Assembly: GCF_029784135.1 (NCBI RefSeq)
Contig: NC_073744.1
Coordinates: 32,433,380-32,497,379 of the forward strand
Reading direction: 5' to 3'
Length of the DNA: 64,000 nt
Origin: Toxorhynchites rutilus septentrionalis
Lineage: Eukaryota; Arthropoda; Insecta; Diptera; Culicidae
In this document: piece after piece, positions 23,821-35,233 of the stretch
How the letters are laid out: each line of letters starts with the position of its first letter
Position numbering within the stretch: the stretch's first letter is position 1
The notes under the pieces: model-generated
What the model was told of the DNA's origin: nothing
Seen by the model: only the letters and a program-made list of their open reading frames with translations
Database searches by the model: none
Made by a program: the position numbers and the translations under genes

Positions 23821-24960
23821 AAAATACAAATCATAATTCTTAAGCAATTTTGGAATTATTTTAGGATTACGTTTTTCATGCTTATTGGAATGAATTTATT
23901 CCAACATATGGTTTACTCACATTAGGTGCAAATACAACATGAAATATTTCATTACATCGAAAAAATTGGCTTACTTGATAAAAGAAACAGTGCCAATATT
24001 GAATGTTCACTATTGTAACAATCGATTGTCGGTTCCAATTAGTGGGGGGTTTAATCTGCATTAGGATTTTTTTTTGAGCTATGGAAAGAAGTGCGCTCTT
24101 ATAGGTTCTGTACATCGTCGGCCTTTAAACCATTAGGTGAAGTGTGCATTCCATTATTGATTATATACGTTATCAAAGATAGACAATGGTAGCGGTTGAA
24201 CATATAAAAATCGCTCGTGGTGGCAGTGTCTATTGGAAGAAATACTTACTGATAATAAGAACACAAATCTCGTGTATTATCCTCACGAGAACAAAAAAGG
24301 AATCATATATCAACCATCTTCAGATGTTCCTACAAAGTCCCGCAAACCCATCGGTTCTTTTCAGAATCATGAACATGTTCACAAAGAGTTGAACTTTGTT
24401 TATATCCCTGTATAAATAATTATATACTAATACTCACTCACTCACACACTAACAAGAGAAACTTTCATCATTCTTTCAAAATATTCATTCATTGAAAATT
24501 TATTCAGATGCTTCTTCAAACAAATGTTTACCAAGCCAGCGGTAGTCCTGCGTTTACCAAACATCACAGATATAACACATTTCTAGTTTTATAAATTGTT
24601 TTAGTACTAGAATATGCCTCAATTGATTATGTGGACATTCAGAACATATGTATATGCACCCTTATCACATTGTTAAATATCGATGGTTGATAGTTTTTTC
24701 TCTCAAGATGGAACGCGGCTAGTTTACATGCATTTTTATTGCAGAATACATCCCCACAAGCTGAAACCTTTTTTACTATAAGAATAAACCACATAAAAAT
24801 GAATAAGGGGATAAAAAGAAAAAAGTGAGATAATTCATTCATTTCACTGTCTTTACCTTCAATTTTTGGAGATTTGTTCATAATGGTAACTACAGCCATT
24901 GGTATTTTTGGTCTGTGTAATCAAAGTGAATTTGTCAGGAACATGTTATCATAATCACCC
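23821..24960. other. No gene supported
   Basis: AT-rich. A frame at 24233-24415 (plus; ...NLVYYPHENKKGIIYQPSSD) looks somewhat protein-like and ends at a stop, but it has no good splice acceptor and no known domain. Confidence 0.25.
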
Positions 24961-25129
24961 AGCAACAACTCGCTCCAACACCGTGGAATAAATAGTTATC
25001 AGAGGAGATATTTATGAAGAATATGGCGGGTGAAGTACCGTATACGGCATATTGATTGCACCATATATACATAAGTCACTGCTATTTGAGATGTGTGCTC
25101 AACACTAAGGGTTTCTTCGTTTTTGCCCC

Positions 25130-26075
25130 ATAACTCAAGAGTGAAAAAAAAACATAAACAGAACTCGTCAATCTATGCAATCGTTGTTTCATGCCAAGGC
25201 AAAGTGGCATCGTATTCGTGATTTATCCTACTCGAAAATGCTGCAAAACTAAATTGCAGCTGCTGTTGGAGTGTCCTGATGAACTGTAAAAGAAGTTTTG
25301 GATCTGGAAAAGAAAGGACAACTATCTCCAAGGATCTTCTCGAGTTTCCTGGGGTCAGCTCGGACGAAAAAAGCTGTTCCCGGGGTTAAAAGAAAAAATT
25401 GTCCAATTCCGAGCGTTCCCCGAGAAAATGGCTGAGGAGACCGGAATGCCTGACAGTATAATGTCATCTTAACCATAGGAGACCCAGATTATAACCCAGC
25501 GTATCCGGGAGCTACGTGTCAAACGTTGCAAGAAGATTTTAAATTTTCTTAAGCGCAAAAACCTGGTAATCTTGATTTCTAACGAGCGCATATTTACTGT
25601 CGATCCCGTATCAAACCGAACGATACAAAGGAGATAGCCTACGAATACCAAAACGTAAGTTTGACGAAACATCCGGCGGGCATCATGCTATTTGGACTGG
25701 TAGTATCATATTCCGGAAGACGATAAAGTGACCATGGAACATCGATATTTTAAAAAAATGTACTTTCTTGGATCCCGAAGGAATATGGATCTAAATCAAA
25801 GGTGGCCTTTCAGCAAGGCGGTGTTCCATGCCGCACACAGAGATTCCATGTTCACAAAGATGGTTGGAGTAGCATTTGTCGTTCGGGTCAAAACATATGT
25901 GGCCCCCATCCAGTCTAGATCTTCCATATGGCGCTCGAACGCGACTGCTCTCAAGCGAACTATAACACGAGCCGGGAGGGAAATGGAATCCGAGAACTTG
26001 ATCAGAATTTGTCGATCATTCCTGAAGCGTATTGAAACGATTATTGGTAATAGCGGAAATCCAATCGCCGATTGA
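25130..26075 (+). pseudogene. mariner/ITm transposase relic
   Basis: Three-frame reading recovers parts of a mariner-type DDE/D transposase: RITQRIRELRVKRCKK, NERIFTVDPVSNRT, MLFGLVVSYSGRR, VAFQQGGVPCRTQRFHVHKDG, MALERDCSQ and a C-terminal helix (IRICRSFLKRIETIIGN). Stops and shifts occur throughout, so it is inactive. The start is approximate. Confidence 0.7.
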
Positions 26076-26089
26076 TTTAATTCTCAGTC

Positions 26090-26340
26090 CAATACTAAGT
26101 CTTACTTTACTGAAAATATACGATAAAATTTATTAATTCACTCTTTCTAGATGATTCTTGACAGGTCCATGACCATGTGGTCTGACATTGTCTTGCTGTA
26201 AAATTATCAGAGAATATCGAGTTTGTCGTGTCAATGTTGGAATATCTATCTGATATTTTCTTCAACAGTGAACTATTGAGCTAACTATTTAGTTCATATA
26301 CCAAACTTTTTTTTATGACCACCATTTGGAGTTTTGATGA
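26090..26340 (-). pseudogene. mariner transposase fragment (minus strand)
   Basis: The minus strand reads LIILQQDNVRPHGHGPVKNHLE, which corresponds to the second catalytic Asp block of mariner (QDNARPH). It directly abuts the plus-strand relic ending at 26075 in the opposite direction, so these are two separate remnants. Confidence 0.6.
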
Positions 26341-27679
26341 GTTAAATTTACGGATTTCGAAACAGTTACAAAATCTCTATGCAAAAGCAATTGTCCACTA
26401 ATTTCTATGCGGCGATTTCGTGATTTCATTTTGGGAATTTTTCGATTATATTATGTTTCACGAAAAGTGCAAAAGCACTCATAGAATTTTAGAATGTCTT
26501 CAGATTGTGAAATGTCTTCACAGTAAGCCAATAAATTTCCAATGGTTGGTATTAAGTCAGGGGAGACCAAGTCGAAAAATGGAAATTTTCGAGTTTTTCA
26601 TTGCATTATGTTAAGCACATTGATCAGATTTGAAAAATCACACAGGTTGCAGGAATAACGTATCGAAATTGTTTGGAAGGCATTGTAGCACTTGTAGCAC
26701 CAAACTTCAAGCGCGTTTTTCCTCGAAATCATAAAAATGTGAAACGAGTAGGTCGTTTCATGAAGATTCAAATTGAGTTACGCCTATATATAGATACCAG
26801 ACCACGAATAGAATCAGACGATTAGATTGATCAATGACGTTTTTAGTAGACTCGATCAAGATTTAGGTTGAAGAATACTTAGAGACTAATGTCGGAAACC
26901 GGACATAGCGATAGAAATAAAATGAATTATTCTGGAAAATTTTGAATTTCGGGAAGAATTTTGGAGGCGTTGGAGAAGCAAATCGAAGGAGGATTCTGTA
27001 GCGAGGCCTACAGTACACGCTAGTCTGGGCATCCATTCATCCGAATCCCGACAGAGGACCTCGGTCCTCTGGCGCAAAAGTCGGCGATTTTGCAGGCCCG
27101 CACAGCACCCCCCTTACAAATGTCACAAGGTCCGGTCTGAGTTAACAGCGACCAAATATCGTAAAATATCTTATTATAAAAAATATCAAAAATAATTTCA
27201 CATCTGGCATCTCTGCTTCGTATCAGTGGTATGTAATGTGCCGTTGTGATAATTGAAAAGCTCATGCCTCTGTTGGTACAAGTTCAGACTGATGGAATAC
27301 ATAACACGAGAAGCGTACGTTACGTGGTGTTATGTTTGTGGATTTGCTGGTTAAACTTATTTCAAAATAAAAAAAATGAATGAATATTACTTTTTCCGAA
27401 ATAATTATTTTATCAATTAAAATAGCAAGTTTCCTGTGAGTGGTAAAAAGATCGTTTACGATAATTGTGTCTGCTATGAATCTATTATCATAATAGTGAG
27501 GCCTACGTATGTGTTACTCTGACAAATTGTCTTTACTCAACGTCAACTTAGAACTTTGTTAGATGTCGACACTGTACCTTTGATATCATGAATTCTAAAA
27601 AGCTCACCCAATAAAACAACCATTTGGTTCAGTTTCCACTCACACGTGACTAGAATTTTATTTTCGAGCGCATTCAGAG
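26341..27679. other. Downstream flank of the ADAM gene
   Basis: AT-rich except for a GC-rich patch at about 26990-27115 that includes a palindromic GAGGACCTCGGTCCTC. No gene recognised. Confidence 0.3.
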
Positions 27680-27685
27680 TTTATT
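27680..27685 (-). promoter_or_regulatory. Possible poly(A) signal of the ADAM gene
   Basis: AATAAA on the minus strand lies about 120 nt beyond the ADAM stop codon. It is the nearest canonical signal in the 3' flank. Such hexamers occur often by chance in AT-rich DNA. Confidence 0.35.
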
Positions 27686-27806
27686 CTTCGTTCGAGATTC
27701 TCGAGCTTCTTACATGAACACTTATAAAAATATGACTGGTATCAAAAAAGCTATGACATACTCTATTGTTATACACTAGCGTACATATCGTGATTAGAGA
27801 GGTATC

Positions 27807-29621
27807 TCATGATTTACTGCCTCGTAAACTCCTTTGGTTGGGCTGTGGAAGCAATCGTTTTGGACTAGACGGGGGCGGAGGAACAGCATGCGTTATGTAC
27901 CCAACGGAAGGGTGACACGTTGATCGTACCGAAACTATGCTGTCCATTCGGGGATAGTGATCGGAATCGGCTAAGCTACTACGAATGTTTTTCAGTCTTG
28001 CAATCGGTGTAAATTGAGGTCCATTGATGTCGCGCGTGGACGAGCACAGCTTTGGGGCGGATATTTCCCGAACAACGGCGGAGCTCGAGGATGTGGTCTT
28101 GATAAGTTTATGTCTACTGCAGGGTGGCGAATGGTATTTGGATAGCTTCAGAGGATTCTTGCATCGACTCGGCTTGCAAAAGCGAACAATTATGTACGCA
28201 ATGAATAATGTTAGGACGACTAGTCCTACGATTGCTAGAGTAATTAATAACGCTAGGTAAGTTCCCTTGGAGGCAGGACCACTGTCCAACGAGCCTCCGA
28301 CTCCGGTATATTCACAGAAAGGCGGAGCATACCCAATGTCACAATGGCAGTTTCCTTCGCTATTGCATACGCCCCTATTATTACAATTTTTTGGGCAGTG
28401 GATCCCGATTCCTCGTTCGTTCAGGCTGTCAACATCCCAACATTGCTGTTGATAGCACATTCTGTTTTCGCCACATGGAGCTCCATCCGGAGCTAAAGCA
28501 GGCTGTTTATCGCCTCCAAGATCTATGAAAGCAGCATGACAGTGGACGACATCCCGTCCCTTCAAAGTGCTAGCAATCTGTTCTTCTGTAAATACTTTCA
28601 ACCCATACTCTAGCTGATTATCATTCAGTTGATGGCAAAATAGTAACCCACACAAAATGTCTTGCTCGGCACACCTGCGAAAGATATGCGTGTCGTGATC
28701 ATACCCACAGTTTGCATACTTTGTACCGTTCACATTCCTTGCATAGCATGCCTCGTCCGAAGCTTTCCCTGAGGGTCCCCATAACACTCTACACTGACCA
28801 TCTCTCGTTTTACAATCTCCGTCACTACAATACGCTCCTCCACTAGCACACACTTCCGTATTACGACGGAAAACGTCTGTGGGACAATACTCTGAGTTTC
28901 CCGTACAAAATTCCGGCAAATCACATTCTCCACGTGCCGACCGGCAAACAGTTCCTTCGTCTTTCCGCTGACAGGTCGTCAAATCGCAACACTCTCCCGT
29001 GGCACAAGTTGCGCCCTCCTTCAATCGGCAAATTTTCGAATCACAGCAAATGTTGTCGCAAGCTTCCTCCAGTCCACAATCACACTCCTCTCCGTCCTCC
29101 ACAAATCCGTTCCCGCAGCTCGCCGAGGAGACTCTCCTCGGTCTGTCCTTCAAGCAGTGATTCAATCCCCTGTTGAAAGCCAACGTCAACTGTTGCACAC
29201 TGCACGAACTCCAGTGCTTAAGCGATCTCCCGGTAACGGTCGAGGTCATTATGCACTTTCGATCCGGACAGTGGCACTCCTCGTCCACGTCGTGCTCCAT
29301 GTTGAAGCTGTGACCCATCTCGTGCGCTAGCGTACCCGCCTGGATCCCGATGTTGTCCGTGTGGATGACGATCACCGCTCCGGAACTGTTGCTGGTACAC
29401 ATACCGCCCAGCTTTGCCTTGCCGATTACGTGGTCCTGAAATTCGACCGCCGTCAGCAGCTGGGCGTGATCGTTCGGATGCTTTCGCAGCAGCTCCTTCC
29501 GCCGGTACTGGAGGAAGTTGTTGAGGGTGTCGTCCGCCCGGCGAGACACCTGAATGTGATCGAACTGGTCCCACACCACGACCCCATTGAGTGCGATGAA
29601 GATGTTGAGCGGGTTGAAGAG
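27807..29621 (-). CDS. ADAM metalloprotease, exon 4 (catalytic core to C-terminus)
   Basis: This large final exon gives residues 234-837 and the stop. The acceptor is TTTATTTCAG|CTCTTC. Domains in order are: the rest of the reprolysin domain with zinc site HEMGHSFNMEHD (residues 333-344) and Met-turn KCIM (355-358); a disintegrin domain from about SCGNGF (401) with the loop RGECDLPEFC (463-472); a cysteine-rich region to about 640; an EGF-like module (CPKNCNNRGVC...CHCDIGYAPPFC, 642-669); a transmembrane helix (about 686-714); and a tail of about 120 aa with a Pro-rich stretch (VPPPPSSPKRLLPQP) that could bind SH3 domains. This is the layout of a membrane-anchored ADAM sheddase/adhesion protein. 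HExxH and the third His are present, so activity is expected, but the usual Gly before the third His is Asn. It resembles the insect Meltrin/Mind-meld and vertebrate ADAM9/12/19/33 group; the exact orthologue cannot be settled here. Confidence 0.97.
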   Translation of the reverse strand, partial: LFNPLNIFIALNGVVVWDQFDHIQVSRRADDTLNNFLQYRRKELLRKHPNDHAQLLTAVEFQDHVIGKAKLGGMCTSNSSGAVIVIHTDNIGIQAGTLAHEMGHSFNMEHDVDEECHCPDRKCIMTSTVTGRSLKHWSSCSVQQLTLAFNRGLNHCLKDRPRRVSSASCGNGFVEDGEECDCGLEEACDNICCDSKICRLKEGATCATGECCDLTTCQRKDEGTVCRSARGECDLPEFCTGNSEYCPTDVFRRNTEVCASGGAYCSDGDCKTRDGQCRVLWGPSGKASDEACYARNVNGTKYANCGYDHDTHIFRRCAEQDILCGLLFCHQLNDNQLEYGLKVFTEEQIASTLKGRDVVHCHAAFIDLGGDKQPALAPDGAPCGENRMCYQQQCWDVDSLNERGIGIHCPKNCNNRGVCNSEGNCHCDIGYAPPFCEYTGVGGSLDSGPASKGTYLALLITLAIVGLVVLTLFIAYIIVRFCKPSRCKNPLKLSKYHSPPCSRHKLIKTTSSSSAVVREISAPKLCSSTRDINGPQFTPIARLKNIRSSLADSDHYPRMDSIVSVRSTCHPSVGYITHAVPPPPSSPKRLLPQPNQRSLRGSKS

Positions 29622-29903
29622 CTGAAATAAAGAGGATTGCTTGTGGTGAGGCAGGAAAACTATATTCAGGGATTGAAGAAGTAAGATTCGAAGGGTTACG
29701 ACTTGTTGAAAATAAATGTCTGTGAAATCCTTTCATCGATTTGTATAATTTTTTTCATTGTAGTTTTGATGACGTCTGGTGATAAAGAAATAATATTTAA
29801 AGAAATAATATTTAAATAATATAGCGGTATTTTATGATCGCTACATTAAATCTTACACGCATTATCCATGTACATTACGTAACAAACTAGTCATAGTCTA
29901 ATA

Positions 29904-30027
29904 TATATTTTTTTCTCTATTATAGTGACTTTCAACATATTTTGAAATATTGTCGGGAGTGAGAATTGAACTCGTGACCTTTAGCGTGAGAGTTATAGAT
30001 GTTACCACTATACCAGATCGCCACCAC
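29904..30027 (-). mobile_element. tRNA-derived SINE in ADAM intron 3
   Basis: The minus strand begins GGTGGCGATCTGGTATAGTGG (A box), has a B box GAGTTCAATTCTC, and ends GTCACTATAATAGAGAAAA. It is the same family as 51268-51432. Imperfect flanking repeats (about TAGTCTAATAT left, TAGCCTAATAT right) look like a decayed target duplication. Boundaries approximate. Confidence 0.75.
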
Positions 30028-30235
30028 AAATAGCCTAATATGTTATTTCAGTTTGAACCATTATAATAAGCACTAGCGGCGTTATCGCCCCCCGATGTGT
30101 CGTCAATTCGATCAAATCATAACGACTTGTATTTACGGTTCCAAATCTGATCTAAATTTGACAATAGATTCTAATCAAAGACCTAGCAATGTGATCTCTT
30201 ACAAAACCCTTTTTTGTTATAATAAACTATAACAG

Positions 30236-31015
30236 CTATTCCATGCCAAACCGATATACTGGTTCTCAGAATTTCGTCAAAAGAGGTAGCTTTGTTCTTT
30301 TTCACAAAATATTAGACCGTATTTTTTTTATTTTTTTTTATTAGGGTGCCCATTTCTATTTTAGAGTGGTCCGAAAAATCATTTTTTTTCAACTTTTTCC
30401 CAAAGATTACGTTTTTTTTTCAAAAATTCATAACTTTTGAACCACTTAACCGATTTAGATAATCTATGTATCAAATTGAAGCCAATGAGCTAGCCTTTTA
30501 TTGAATTATTTTTATTTATGTTACTGAACTTGCAAAAGAATGGATTTTATTTTCGTAATTATTGATTGCAATCGCTTTTGATTGTTTTCATAGCTTTGGA
30601 CTGGAGGGCGCTATATTTTTTTATATTTTTTCTTGAAAGCTGAGGATTTTTTACATAACATATCACGACTTTTTGCAAAAAATCATGACATTTGAACTAT
30701 TGAAGCGATTTAGATGACCAACATATTAAATTGAAGCTAATAAGCCTTCGTTGGAAAAAAAATTACGCTTGCGGGAGGATTGGATACTAGTCACATAGGA
30801 ATATTGAACGAAGAATTACTATAAAAACTATGAAAAACTTACTCAATCAATAATTACAAGAACAAAAATCCAAATTTTTGGCAAATGTAATATTTTTTCG
30901 AAGAAAACTAACTCATAAGCTTCATTTTTTATTATTTATCCATATATCGAACATCTAAATCTTTCAGGTAGTTCAAAAGTTATGAACTTTTGAGTGGGAA
31001 AAAGGGGGAAAATTG
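30236..31015. mobile_element. Long-inverted-repeat element (shorter copy)
   Basis: Starts ACAGCTATTCCATGCCAAACC, like the element at 41986-43408, and shares its internal phrases (TTAGGGTG.CCATTTCTATTTTAG, GTGGTCCGAAAAATC, CATAACTTTTGAACC). Parts of the left half recur inverted on the right. The right end merges with the mariner that starts at about 31030. Non-coding. Confidence 0.6.
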
Positions 31016-31029
31016 TTTTTTCTCATATA

Positions 31030-31442
31030 TTTGGTTGGGGAAAAATAAATGTCGTATATTGTCAATATATGGCACCACTTAAACATATCTTGTGTTGTAC
31101 TTATCGCATCGGGTCATACTATACGGCTATTTAAAGACGACAAACTGTGCTGTCGTTTGGACAGTGTTGTGATTGTCCTTTTCAGTCTCAAGTTATAGCG
31201 CGTCAAAGATGGAGTCCACCAAGCAAGAAATTCTCCATATTTTACATTTTTACTACCTGCGAGGTAAAACTGCAACGAAAAAATTCGTGTAGTTTATGGA
31301 CCCGATACTGTAACGATTCACACAGCATAGCGTTGGTTTGATCGATTTCGTTCTGGTGTTGGGCTGTCGAAGATACACTCCGTACTGGTAGGCCAATCGT
31401 CGTGGAAACCGATAATGAAGCCGGATATTGAAGTTGCCTTCT
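31030..31442 (+). mobile_element. Internally deleted mariner, left part
   Basis: The end TTTGGTTGGGGAAAAATAAA is matched inverted at 37037 (GGGTTGGGGAAAAAGAAA), and TA flanks both. Just inside is the start of a mariner transposase, MESTKQEILHILHFYYLRG, with a frameshift, then GPDTVTIHTA and WFDRFRSGVG, parts of the N-terminal DNA-binding region. Around 31410-31430 this part stops and continues, after the LINE insertion, directly with the transposase C-terminus at 36918, so most of the catalytic region had been deleted before the LINE arrived. Confidence 0.85.
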
Positions 31443-31585
31443 TTCTTTCTTTCTTCGTCTGATCGGAGTTGACAGCTGTCAGCTCCAGTATTTTGGCCCA
31501 GTGTCACAGACTATATGGCCAGCAAACATAAATCCCAGCGGTGTTTGCGTGACGGCTAACCGTTTATCACATCAAATATTATTGT

Positions 31586-34500
31586 TTACAAACTTAACTT
31601 GGCTTGCTTAACAAAATCAACTACTTCTTGATATAATTCGAGTGTTTTCGATTTATACAGCTCAGTTAGGCTCAAATATTTTTGTTCAAATTGGAAATTC
31701 GATCGAAGTAAATCATATTTGGGGCAGTACACTATTGCGTGCATTAATCTCGCAATCCTCATCATCATCAAGTTTCATTTTTGCCAGCCAAAACTTTGAA
31801 AAATCGTGACCGGTCATCAAACGATTAGTAAGTCTAATATCATGTCCGTTCATATTTATTCGGTTATACCATGGCTCAGTTGAGAATTCTGTGCAGTACA
31901 TGTAAAACCTTTTTCCTTTTTCCAAGGAGTATTCCTTGTACCATTGGTCGGCTATTTCTTGAGTTTTCAATTTGAATCGGTAAAATGCATCTTTCAAAAA
32001 CAACATATTCCTGTAGGTTGGAGCATCGTCGGAAATTCCTAATTTGGCCAAGTTATCAGCTATCTCATTCCCTTCTATCCCTATATGGCTCGGGATCCAC
32101 TGGATAGCAACCCCGTGGCAGTGGGCAATCTGAAGTATTTCAACTACCATTGTGGCACCCATTTTATCGTTCTTCACATTTTCTAAAATCAAACAAGCCG
32201 ATTTCGAATCGGTGTACACAACGCAATCCTCTAACTCAGTCTGCTGAATAAATGATAATGCTATTCTGATTGCCGTTATCTCCGCAGCCGTGATACTTCC
32301 TTCATTTTCTAGTCTATAGTAGTATCTGCTTCTGCAGCTCTCCATATAAATTCCTACCGCACATTTCTCTCCTTCCTTTGATGCATCAGTAAATATGCGC
32401 TGTCTTCCTCTATATTTGTTGTTCATCGCAAACAAAACTAGCTGCTTCATTCTAAATTGATTTGTTTCGGTTTTGGTTGTAGTTAACCCTTCTAAGAACG
32501 GACAGATTTCGACCGTTACTTGCTGAAGTTTTACTGTTGGCATGATATCATTGAATATATCCCTATTTTTTAGATATATCCTTTCCAGATAACTATATTT
32601 GTTCAACTCTAATTCATCCAGATCCTCTAGTTCCGTTAGTTGTCTAGCTACAGCATTATTTCTGCAGATGGCTCGGGCGATTTCTTTGTTTGCTACTAGT
32701 TCGTGCCTCAAGTGCAATGGATATTGTCCTGCCAAAGTAGTTAGAGCATTCAGTGGAGTACTTTTTGTACAGCCGGTTATTTTTCTTAAACACTGATTGT
32801 TAGCAACTTCCAGCTTTTTTTATTAGTATTACTGCTGTTGTTTTGTATAGTGCAACCATATTCTAGAACGTTTCTCACTAATGATTTATAAATGTTAGCC
32901 ATGGTTTGAGGATGAGAGCCACTCCTGATCCGCAGATGATTTTTAACATATTGAGACGTTCGTTAACTTTTTTTAAGATCTCTTTAGTATTGGCTCCAAA
33001 ACTTAGCAGACTGTCAATCTGTATTCCAAGGTATTTATGTACTTTAACTGTTTCTAATTGAGTTCCGTTGATCTTCACTGTCAATTTGCTGTTACTTTGG
33101 TGGAAAAGTATTCCTTTCGTTTTGTCAGCATTTATCGTGAAATTCAGATTGCCTGCTGCTTCTACGAACCTGTCCATATAGTTTTGGGCTATATCATTCA
33201 AACTTTCCAGTGTTCTACCCTTCACCAGGATACCAAAATCGTCTGCGTACTGGACTAGAGTAACGTCCTCTTCATCGATGTTGTGTAAACGTATCGTATA
33301 GATGTTGAATAGCGTAGGTGAGAGTATGTCACCCTGGGGCAAACCATTGTTGATAATCCTCGAGATACACGTTTCACGTAATTCCAGACTCAATCTCCTG
33401 TTCTGCAGAAAATTTGCTACCCATGTTGTTATTTCGTCTGGAACGTTCAGTTCTGTCAGAATATCACTTAGTAAATTTGAGTTAACCGCGCTGAAGGCGT
33501 TGCTCAAATCTTCACATATTAAAGCAACCTTCATTTTTCGCCTTTTGAATGTTTTTATAGCGTTTACCAAGAATTGCAGACAAGTATTGGTCGAAGATCC
33601 TTTCCTGAATCCGAATGAGGTTTTTGGAAGGATGTTATTCTCATCTATAAATGTTTGAAGTTTCTCAAGTACAGCAGTGTGCATTACTTTGGTTAACGTG
33701 GGTACTAAGCTGATTGGCCTCTTTCCTGATGACATCGTCTGATCTCTGCCTGGTTTGGGTATTGCCACGACGCGAATCGATTTCAAAGCCTCTTCTGGGT
33801 ATCCCCTTTTCCACATTGCGTTCAAATCTCTCAATAAGTTTTCGGTCACCTTTGGATTTAGTTTCCTCAACATTTCATAGGATATCCGGTCTTCTCCCGG
33901 AGCTGATGGTTTTTTTTTCTTGTTCAATATAATATCCCATTTAGTTTTGTCCATTAAATCTTCTAGTTCTCGAAACACAGGTTCTGTCCACTGTTGCGGG
34001 TTGTGTCGTCCGAAGTGGGTATCTAGAAAGTTTTCGGCGGCTTGTTTATCATCAAATAATACGTTGTTTTCTTTTTTCCTAATCCGTTTTCCTGTCAGTT
34101 TCCCAATTTTTCCCCATAACTCCTTGGGGCTGGTAAAAGGATTGATATCGTCTTGAAAATCGTTTAATTTTCTTTTCATTTCTTCTCTTTTTTTTCTTTG
34201 AAATATAGCAGCTCTTTTTTTGAATTCTATCAAATTCGTTAGACTTGAAATTCTATTAAACTGCCTTTTTGCCTCCGTTTTTTTCACCCACGCTTCTTCT
34301 ACCACTTCTGTCCACCAATGTTTGGGTACTTTAGTGTCCTTCTGCCTATTTGCTTTACAGGTCTTTTTTTACTATTGTTATTAAATCCTCTACTTTTTGC
34401 ACTACATTAGGATCAAGTGTTGACAAGGCTTCGTAGATTCTTTTATTATTGTAAAAATATTTGTTTTTTGATACCATTTCTGAATTCAGAGTACTTTCGA

Positions 34501-35190
34501 TAATCATGTGGTGAGATCCTATATTTAAATCGAGAACTTTCCATTGGATATCTGCGTACAGCTCAGCTGTACATAACGTGATGTCAATGGCTGTGGGTTT
34601 TCTATTTAGCTGGAGGGGTAGGAACGTACTAGACCCATCATTTACAAGCAGTAGTTCGCTGCTGTTTATTGCATTCATTAAAATATTTCCCTTTCTATCA
34701 CATTTTTATTGCCCCACGCATAGTGATGAGCATTCACGTCGCCTGCTAAGAATACTTTTCTGTATCCATTCAAACTGCCGATAATTTTGTTAATATCATC
34801 TTCAAATATACCCGCTGGTATATCTGGGCTAATATATAGAGCTACAACAACAATATCTAAAGAGCATACTTTTATTGCGCATACCTGGGTCCAATCTGAC
34901 GTTGCTGGCAACTAGATTCCAAGGTGATTGAACTCCTTTTTCAACATAATTGCCGCACCACCATAGTTGTCGTCTCGAGATTTCACGATGAAGTGATATC
35001 GTGGAAGTTTATATCTGTTAGTTTGTTCAAAACTTTGTTTCGTCCATGTTTCTGAGAGTAATACAATGTCGTAGCTCCCTTCGACGAGGACTCGATTTAG
35101 TTCTGCTTTGTGTTTCTCAATACTTTGTATGTTGCATTGTATTGCTTGAATTGGTTTGAATTTTTTTATTTGTAAATTTGACTATACCAT
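31586..35190 (-). pseudogene. LINE ORF2 (endonuclease, reverse transcriptase, RNase H), frameshifted
   Basis: Domains in order: AP-type endonuclease (IQAIQCNIQSIEKHK, LLSETW, GDVNAHHYAWG, AIDITLCT, GSHHMI; about 35170-34500); reverse transcriptase (34305-32878; KPISL-like block GKRPISLVPTLTKV, GFRKGSST, catalytic QYADDFG); RNase H (32735-31713; FTDASKEG, E in TAAEITAI, VYTDSKSA, IPSHIGIEGNEIAD); and a short C-terminal piece (YCPKYDLLRSNF, to 31586). Breaks occur near 34912, 34680, 34365, 32930, 32815 and 31750, several of them in A or T runs. The catalytic residues of RT and RNase H remain, so decay looks recent. Confidence 0.9.
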
Positions 35191-35233
35191 ACCTGAGCTA
35201 CAACAACTTCTGATTTATGTCTTTATCATTCAA

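Noticed and set aside
24233..24415. 60-codon plus-strand frame as a terminal exon
   Set aside because: Peptide looks plausible but the upstream AG lacks a pyrimidine tract, and no partner exon was found.
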